Shown piece after piece: positions 31,144 through 32,053 of a DNA stretch of 32,053 nucleotides (position 1 is its first letter; each line of letters opens with the position of its first letter). The notes under the pieces were generated by a model, which ran no database searches, was not told where the DNA came from, and saw only the letters and a list, made by a program, of their open reading frames with translations. Source of the DNA: Burkholderiaceae bacterium (lineage in GTDB: Bacteria; Pseudomonadota; Gammaproteobacteria; Burkholderiales; Burkholderiaceae_E). The stretch lies in assembly GCA_024637395.1 (NCBI GenBank), contig JAGXFG010000127.1, forward strand, positions 1 through 32,053, in the 5' to 3' direction. A program made the position numbers and the translations under genes.

Positions 31144-31219
31144 CTGGCGTTTGATTGCCCCCTCCTTCGAACGCCAGTGGTACCCGGCCCGGCGCGGCAA
31201 TCCTGCGCCGGGCTTTTTT
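31144..31219 (+). ncRNA. Candidate small RNA or leader with anti-Shine-Dalgarno loop
   Basis: A first hairpin has an 8-bp stem (CTGGCGTT 31144-31151, AACGCCAG 31170-31177). Its 18-base loop contains CCCCCTCCTT (31158-31167), which includes the 16S rRNA anti-Shine-Dalgarno core CCUCCUU. Ten bases later comes a strong intrinsic terminator. A C-rich loop on a stem followed by a terminator is the layout of several bacterial small RNAs that mask ribosome sites. No promoter could be assigned and the 5' end is unknown; the true transcript may begin upstream. Alternatively it is the attenuated leader of the downstream genes. Confidence 0.5.
31187..31219 (+). terminator. Strong rho-independent terminator
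   Basis: GCCCGGCGC (31187-31195) and GCGCCGGGC (31205-31213) form a perfect 9-bp GC stem around a 9-base loop, followed directly by six T (31214-31219). No plus-strand protein gene ends just upstream, which is part of the case for a small RNA. Confidence 0.85.
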
Positions 31220-31254
31220 CTGACGCTGCACGGTCGCGACGGAGGGAAGACCTG

Positions 31255-31335
31255 ATGGGTGTGAAGAAGCCGATGAACTCGTGTGCTCAGAAGTGCGCCG
31301 GGCAGTTTCTTGGGGAGAATCGGAAATCGCGCTGA
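31255..31335 (+). CDS. 26-codon small ORF upstream of the lipoprotein gene
   Basis: The frame from ATG 31255 to TGA 31333-31335 encodes MGVKKPMNSCAQKCAGQFLG followed by ENRKSR. GGAGG lies about 9 bases upstream. The stop overlaps the possible CTG start of the next gene (CTGA). It may be a leader peptide or coupling cistron. No homologue is recognised, so it could be a chance ORF, but it has the only good ribosome site in this stretch. Confidence 0.4.
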   Translation: MGVKKPMNSCAQKCAGQFLGENRKSR

Positions 31336-32053
31336 AGCTACGCTCCCTGGCCCCGGCGTTCGCCAGTTCACTGCTCGCAGTATTACTGGTTGCGAGCTGT
31401 GGCGCGACCAGTCTTGTCCATGGGCAGACTACGGACCGCGCCGCCGTTACTGCGCTTCGTGAACGCTTCGCCGCCCTGCCTGCGCGGCCCCCCGGGAGCC
31501 CCTTTCCGCAGGCATTCCATCTGCGCTCGCGGGAAACCCCCGACAAGCTTCAGGGAGACATTTACGCGCTCGTCGATCACGCCTACGGCGAGGTGCGGCG
31601 CGCCCTTTCGCGCGTGAACTCATGGTGCGACATCCTGATCCTGCATCTGAACGTCAAGTACTGCAGTGCTTCGAGCACTGGAAGCCCCGATGGCTTGCGC
31701 GTGGGCGTCGGACGCAAGACGTACCAGCCGCTCGCCGACGCGTACTGGATGAGCTTCGCTTTCGAAGTCGCGCGCAACAGCGACGAGTATCTGAACGTGG
31801 TCCTGCAGGCGCCGGCCGGCCCGCTGAGCACGCACAACTACTTGATCCAGGTGGAGGCCGTGGCGCTGGACGATCGCCGCTCCCTGGTGCATGTAGCGTA
31901 CGCCTATTCCTACGGGCTGCTCGCGCGTTCCGCGATGGATGTCTACCTGGCTACGCTCGGTCGCAGCAAGGTGGGCTTCAGCGTCGTCGGGGAGGAGCCC
32001 GACGGTGGACCGATCTTTGTTGGTGGGGTTCGGGGCGTGGTCGAGCGCAACAC
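31332..32053 (+). CDS. Predicted lipoprotein of unknown function (partial, runs off the window)
   Basis: The frame is open to the window end (at least 240 residues). A lipoprotein signal is clear: KLRSLAPAFASSLLAVLLVA followed by SC (lipobox VASC). The rest (SWCDILILHLNVKYC; RVGVGRKTYQPLADAYWMSF; HVAYAYSYGLLARSAMDVYL; IFVGGVRGVVERN) resembles conserved hypothetical proteins of proteobacteria, with no motif I can assign. No in-frame ATG precedes the signal peptide. CTG 31332 gives the most natural signal length and overlaps the small ORF's stop. ATC 31326 (GGGGAG 8 bases upstream) and GTG 31293 are alternatives. Confidence 0.72.
   Translation, partial: MKLRSLAPAFASSLLAVLLVASCGATSLVHGQTTDRAAVTALRERFAALPARPPGSPFPQAFHLRSRETPDKLQGDIYALVDHAYGEVRRALSRVNSWCDILILHLNVKYCSASSTGSPDGLRVGVGRKTYQPLADAYWMSFAFEVARNSDEYLNVVLQAPAGPLSTHNYLIQVEAVALDDRRSLVHVAYAYSYGLLARSAMDVYLATLGRSKVGFSVVGEEPDGGPIFVGGVRGVVERN

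Noticed and set aside
1-32053. Search for CRISPR arrays, insertion sequences, att sites, rRNA and tRNA
   Set aside because: No regularly spaced repeats, transposase motifs, terminal inverted repeats or structural RNA signatures were seen.

Overview
The window is GC-rich and densely coded, from a heterotrophic proteobacterium. A beta- or gamma-proteobacterium seems most likely, given the LysR and GntR regulators, the dipeptide ABC and TRAP transporters, the HbpS/GlcG and BKACE families, and the ATGA/TGATG operon junctions. I see no rRNA, tRNA, insertion sequence or CRISPR. No gap between genes exceeds about 260 bases.

Region 1 (1-9974): a minus-strand operon of at least nine genes and a divergent LysR regulator. 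Gene order is binding protein, permease, enolase-superfamily enzyme, permease, two ABC ATPases, then three subunits resembling the heterotrimeric hydrogen cyanide synthase / opine oxidase / D-hydroxyproline dehydrogenase enzymes. It reads as an uptake, epimerise and oxidise pathway for an unknown amino-acid-like compound. The binding protein appears circularly permuted relative to ordinary DppA-type proteins. A 17-base perfect dyad with LysR-box geometry lies in the divergent promoter.

Region 2 (10010-12585): a DUF2239 protein and a divergent GT39 membrane glycosyltransferase, with a 9-bp inverted repeat between them. The GT39 stop codon abuts a truncated SDR gene, which suggests a rearrangement junction.

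Region 3 (12582-18780): a TRAP transporter operon (DctP, terminator-like hairpin, DctQ, DctM) followed by a beta-hydroxyacid dehydrogenase, an HbpS/GlcG protein and the broken SDR. A GntR/FCD regulator and a BKACE (beta-keto acid cleavage) enzyme run divergently. Together they look like a carboxylate uptake and degradation unit with unknown substrate.

Region 4 (18843-28714): a large transglutaminase-like protein (1106 aa), a circularly permuted ATP-grasp/alpha-E fusion and a small transglutaminase-like protein. This is the conserved but poorly understood predicted peptide-ligase cluster. A cytosolic trypsin-like protease lies just upstream on the same strand, and a secreted S9 prolyl-oligopeptidase-type peptidase is divergent from it.

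Region 5 (28854-32053): an SDR-fold protein lacking the catalytic Ser and Tyr, a YbaK-type deacylase, a BON-domain lipoprotein, and a Gly/Met-rich small membrane protein. A candidate plus-strand small RNA follows, with a loop matching the 16S anti-Shine-Dalgarno core and a strong terminator. Last come a 26-codon ORF and a partial lipoprotein that may start at a CTG overlapping the small ORF's stop.
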